DNA of 64,000 nucleotides, from NCBI RefSeq assembly GCF_963667735.1, contig NZ_OY763919.1, positions 2,357,539-2,421,538 on the forward strand. The letters run 5' to 3'. Made by a program: the position numbers and the translations under genes. Shown here one piece after another: positions 60,626 to 64,000 of the stretch. A model generated the notes under the pieces. That model made no database searches. It saw only the letters and a list, made by a program, of their open reading frames with translations, and was not told the DNA's origin. The stretch comes from an uncultured Methanoregula sp. (GTDB lineage: Archaea > Halobacteriota > Methanomicrobia > Methanomicrobiales > Methanospirillaceae). Position 1 is the first letter of the stretch, and each line of letters begins with the position of its first letter.

Positions 60626-62641
60626 TCATGTCGGGCCGGGTTCATCTGCAGGGCTCTTTGTGAGAACAACAACATGGAATTTTTTGAACGCTTCATCAGT
60701 TGCGTTCAGGACGAGCAGGTCGCCCGGTTCCAGCATGAGTTCCGAAGGAAGTGATGTGATCGTTGCATCCCTGCGCCGGATAGCAAGTATCCCCACACCA
60801 TACCGGGCTGTGGCATCCAGTTCACGCAGGGTTTTTCCTGCGGCCGGTGAATCGGGAGCAACCGATACGGTATGAATGCGGACACCCCCTGATTCATCGG
60901 TTAACTGCCCTGCAGCAGAGAGACCCGGGGCGGTCGCCCGGTTGAACTGCCGGTAACCTCCGGCCCGGATCCTTTTTGTGAGGTTATCAATCTCCTTTCC
61001 CGTCAGGGCATATTTTGCCAGCACGCAGGCAAAGATACTCACCGAGGCCTCAAACTCCTCCGGTATTACCTCATCGGCCCCGACATCCAGAAGCCCCCGG
61101 ACACCGCTCACATGCCGGGTCCGGACAATTATGTAAAGATCCGGGGAGATCTCCCGCGCAAGATGGATTATTCCCGGAACAACATTCTCTTCCGGGATAA
61201 CAATGACAAGCGCCCGGGCCTCGCGAATCCCGGCATGTTCCAGGATCTCCCGGTGAACAGCATCCCCAAAGATGATATTTTTCCGGTTTCCCGCAACATG
61301 TTCCCGTTCAACAACTTCAGGGTCAAGATCGATAGCGGTAAAAGGTATGCCGGAGAGTTCTGCAGCAAGGGCAACACTCTTGCCGGTCATGCCATAGCCG
61401 ACAATCACGATATGATTGGACAATTTTTCCTGTTTGGCAGTTTCTGGGAGTACCTTCTCATGCCTTCCGCAGAATGACGGAAAGAAGCGGTACAACAGAC
61501 CTGTCAGTGGGGGAGCCGTACTCATCAGGAACGGGGTCATGGCCATGGTTATGATAGCCCCTGCAAGGAAGAACTGGTATGGCCCGGTCCCGATCAGCTT
61601 GGATCCTACCGCACTTTTTGCAAGGACAAAGGAGAACTCCCCGATCTGAGCGAGCGCAAGACCCACAAACACCGCCACCCGGACCGGCATGCCGAGCACG
61701 AGCGCCGAAAAGGAGCCGGTCAGCACCTTGACACCGATGATTATCACAATAAGGGTTACAATGATCTCGTAATTCGACAGGAGAACGGAGGTGTCAAGCA
61801 GCATGCCGATCGACATGAAAAAAATTGCAGCGAACACATCGCGGAACGGGATGATATTGCTGACCGCGTCGATGCTGAACTCGGATTCCCCGATGATGAG
61901 CCCGGCAACAAATGCCCCAAGGGAGTAGGAGAGACCTGCCATGTTCGTCAGCCATGCAACCGCAAAACAGATACCGGCAATCGTGAAGATGAAAAGTTCC
62001 CGACTTTTTAATGAAGTCACGTTGCGAAGAGCGAAAGGTACTATCCAGCGGGCGGACACAATCAGGATTACAAAAATCAGGAGCACTTTTCCGATCTCAT
62101 AGGGGAGCGAGGATGCAGTCAGGCTGCTGCTTCCCATCATGACCGGGGTTAGCAGGATCATCGGGATGATGGCAAGGTCCTGGAATATCAGAATCCCGAG
62201 AAGCGTTCTTCCCGGTACGGTCTCGACATCCCCGCGTTCCTGGAGAATCTTCATCACGATTGCCGTGCTGGAGAGCGAGACAAGGAACCCGAAAAAGACG
62301 GCTTCCTGGAACTGGAGACCCCGGGCCAGATACATCAGGGCAGATGCCGCGACAATGGTAGTCAGCACCTGAAGGGCCCCGCCAAGTACAACGATCCGCC
62401 AGGCCCCGAGAAGTTTGTCGAATGAGAACTCAAGTCCGATGGTGAAGAGCAGGAGGATGACGCCAATCTCCCCGATGGTCTCTATCGTGGACTGGTCCTG
62501 CACGATCCCAAGTGCATAGGGCCCTGCCAGAATACCGATAACAAGAAAGCTTACAATACTGGGGATCCGGAAACGCTGCCCGGCGTACAGGAGGAGAATA
62601 GTGAGAATCCCAAGGCAGACAACAGCTAATATTACGTCCAT
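60626..62641 (-). CDS. KefB-type monovalent cation:proton antiporter with TrkA domains
   Basis: The 671-residue protein starts MDVILAVVCLGIL at ATG 62641, has 12-13 membrane helices of the CPA2/Na-H exchanger family (FLVIGILAGPYALGIV, LEFSFDKLLGAWRIV, GESEFSIDAVSNIIPF), and then a cytoplasmic RCK part: TrkA-N (HIVIVGYGMTGKSVALAAEL, residues ~415-435, a Rossmann NAD-binding motif) and TrkA-C at the end. It exchanges K+ or Na+ for H+ under nucleotide control. It is convergent with DUF2148. Confidence 0.92.
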   Translation of the reverse strand: MDVILAVVCLGILTILLLYAGQRFRIPSIVSFLVIGILAGPYALGIVQDQSTIETIGEIGVILLLFTIGLEFSFDKLLGAWRIVVLGGALQVLTTIVAASALMYLARGLQFQEAVFFGFLVSLSSTAIVMKILQERGDVETVPGRTLLGILIFQDLAIIPMILLTPVMMGSSSLTASSLPYEIGKVLLIFVILIVSARWIVPFALRNVTSLKSRELFIFTIAGICFAVAWLTNMAGLSYSLGAFVAGLIIGESEFSIDAVSNIIPFRDVFAAIFFMSIGMLLDTSVLLSNYEIIVTLIVIIIGVKVLTGSFSALVLGMPVRVAVFVGLALAQIGEFSFVLAKSAVGSKLIGTGPYQFFLAGAIITMAMTPFLMSTAPPLTGLLYRFFPSFCGRHEKVLPETAKQEKLSNHIVIVGYGMTGKSVALAAELSGIPFTAIDLDPEVVEREHVAGNRKNIIFGDAVHREILEHAGIREARALVIVIPEENVVPGIIHLAREISPDLYIIVRTRHVSGVRGLLDVGADEVIPEEFEASVSIFACVLAKYALTGKEIDNLTKRIRAGGYRQFNRATAPGLSAAGQLTDESGGVRIHTVSVAPDSPAAGKTLRELDATARYGVGILAIRRRDATITSLPSELMLEPGDLLVLNATDEAFKKFHVVVLTKSPADEPGPT

Positions 62642-62954
62642 GATTGATCCTGTGCGTACAAGCACCGGCTGCAGTGCCGCATCCGGGTAAACGCGCTCGT
62701 TCTTTCCTTACCGCCACAACGGATATATTGATCACACCGGTCAGGCTCAAAACTATCACCAGCTGTGCGTATATTGAACCAGGAGAGATCATGATCGCGG
62801 GATCTCATCAGAAAAGAGCTCCTGAAATCGTGCTCCTGAGCAGAGATATGCGAGTCCCCGGGGCAAATCTTATAAACCGGCTGAACACCGGTTTTCCCGC
62901 GTGCCCGACACCGCAATCAGGCTGGAAGGATATTTGACAGGAGTTCAGGTTGTG
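62642..62954. promoter_or_regulatory. Divergent promoter region of antiporter and methanopterin gene
   Basis: These ~313 bases hold a TATA box CTTATAAACC at 62869-62878 for the plus-strand gene, with transcription expected near 62900. No small gene with a Shine-Dalgarno is seen. Confidence 0.5.
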
Positions 62955-63014
62955 ATGCTTCGATCTGAATCCGAAACAATTTTCTTTCAGGGATCCATAA
63001 AGGAACCGGTACCT

Positions 63015-64000
63015 ATGCCGATCATGAAGATCCGCGGAGGGGATCTTGACCTCGTGGAATACGATTTCAAGACCTTCGCACCCGGAAAAGACTTGAAAAC
63101 ACTCGGGCTTGAGAAAGGGACATTCACTCTTGAACCGGTGACTGGAACAGTCCATGTAAAAGCCCCCGCCCGAATCCATCTCACGGTCCTCGACATGAAC
63201 CGTTTTGCTCCGGACCACCCCGGAGGGGGAGGTATCGGGTTTGCCATCAGGTGCTATTGCACTGCGGAAGTTACCTGTACAAAAAAAGGCATCGAGATCG
63301 ATTACAACCGTGCAGTGATCGTGGAGAACTTTGTCGCGGTCTTCAAAAAGGCGGTGGGATACCGGGGGGGGTTCCGGATCCGGGTGACCGATCACGAATA
63401 CAAGCATGTCGGACTCGGATCAACGAGCACCGTGATGATTGCAGTTGCAACCGCCCTCAATGAAGCCGTGGGCTCCCCGCTCTCCAATGAACAGCTCCGC
63501 AAGCTGATCGGCCACAATTACGTTGAGGAGACAGCCGACGGTTCCATTGCCTTTGGATTTGAAACTGGAGTGGGCCCGGCAGCCAGCACGTTCGGGGGAA
63601 TGGCAGTCATGGGAGACGAACTGACCCTTGTCTACCATCACTCCTTTGCTGAAAAGAAGAATGTGTACATCATCATCCCCCCCACAACAATCTCTTCGGC
63701 CGGCACCCAGGAGTTCGATCTTTTAATGAACCGGGCCCGGACGCTGGATTACCGCGACCGGGAACTCAAGGCCTATCTTTTTGTAATGGACCTGATACCA
63801 GCTCTTGAAGAGGACAATCTGCCAAAGATCGGCAATGTCATCTGGGAGATCGAGTTTCGGGGATCGAAGCGGGCAGAAGTGGAACACCACACGTTCGAAA
63901 TTTACCACTACATGAGCATTCTGCGGGAGGCAGGACTCGAATTTGTCGGCATGAGTTCGGTAGGCCCGTCAATTGCGGTAGTAACGGATCTTGATAAAAA
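63015..64000 (+). CDS. β-RFAP synthase (methanopterin biosynthesis), 3' cut by window edge
   Basis: The protein reads for 328 residues and runs off the window. It has the GHMP-like ATP-loop-type stretch GLGSTSTVMIAVATALNE, an N-terminal APARIHLTVLDMNRF and PGGGGIGFAI of β-ribofuranosylaminobenzene 5'-phosphate synthases, and MSSVGPSIAVV near the edge. The enzyme joins 4-hydroxybenzoate or pABA-type acceptors to PRPP, the first committed step to tetrahydromethanopterin. ATG 63015 is chosen; ATG 62955 and 63024 are in frame. This is the best methanogen marker in the window. Confidence 0.85.
   Translation, partial: MPIMKIRGGDLDLVEYDFKTFAPGKDLKTLGLEKGTFTLEPVTGTVHVKAPARIHLTVLDMNRFAPDHPGGGGIGFAIRCYCTAEVTCTKKGIEIDYNRAVIVENFVAVFKKAVGYRGGFRIRVTDHEYKHVGLGSTSTVMIAVATALNEAVGSPLSNEQLRKLIGHNYVEETADGSIAFGFETGVGPAASTFGGMAVMGDELTLVYHHSFAEKKNVYIIIPPTTISSAGTQEFDLLMNRARTLDYRDRELKAYLFVMDLIPALEEDNLPKIGNVIWEIEFRGSKRAEVEHHTFEIYHYMSILREAGLEFVGMSSVGPSIAVVTDLDK

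Overview
This window looks like a chromosomal segment from a hydrogenotrophic methanogen of the order Methanomicrobiales, most like Methanoregula (inference). The evidence is a β-ribofuranosylaminobenzene 5'-phosphate synthase gene for methanopterin synthesis at the right edge, an archaellin with a class III signal peptide, archaeal TATA-type promoters, many response-regulator/PAS sensor proteins, and secreted PEGA, TPR and β-propeller proteins. No rRNA, tRNA or CRISPR array was found.

Left part (1-14 kb) is accessory DNA. It opens inside a defence-like operon: a 5'-truncated DEVH-box helicase, a 64-residue protein, a DndD-like SMC ATPase and a small protein resembling DNA-phosphorothioation-associated protein 4. 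Then come a winged-helix regulator, a protein built of two similar halves, a Fic AMPylase gene lying between two ~230-bp direct repeats, and an amplified cassette of divergent MarR-like regulators and small proteins of an unrecognised family (three intact members and one frameshifted relic). A DUF4143-type AAA ATPase has palindromic operators over its start and short direct repeats on both sides. A SRPBCC protein and a HepT/MntA toxin-antitoxin pair close the region.

Middle part (14-41 kb) carries sensory and surface functions: three sensor proteins, a response regulator, a membrane-anchored papain-like protease with LVIVD repeats, lipoproteins, PrsW protease, an ABC exporter, two paralogous APC amino-acid permeases, and multi-pass membrane proteins. 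Two small genes were found by eye with strong Shine-Dalgarno sites: a 52-residue Cys/Trp-rich peptide beside the ABC exporter and a 45-residue Lys-rich protein. Eight promoters between 21.5 and 38 kb share one upstream element (T-tract, CACTCA, CGCC) placed a fixed distance from the TATA box, which suggests a common regulon.

Right part (41-64 kb) is mostly metabolic and core: an HxlR regulator divergent from a flavoprotein and an aldo/keto reductase-ferredoxin fusion, a tandem GIY-YIG protein, an archaellin, a ferredoxin, a six-PAS histidine kinase, an L-lactate-permease-family transporter divergent from a sodium:solute symporter with its 34-residue accessory protein, a CheW-like gene behind a structured 5' leader, a sugar kinase / amine-oxidase-like / glycosyltransferase run, a thioesterase, a DUF2148 iron-sulfur protein, a KefB-type antiporter and the methanopterin gene cut by the right edge.

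All calls come from reading the sequence; family names are by motif recognition and no database search was run.
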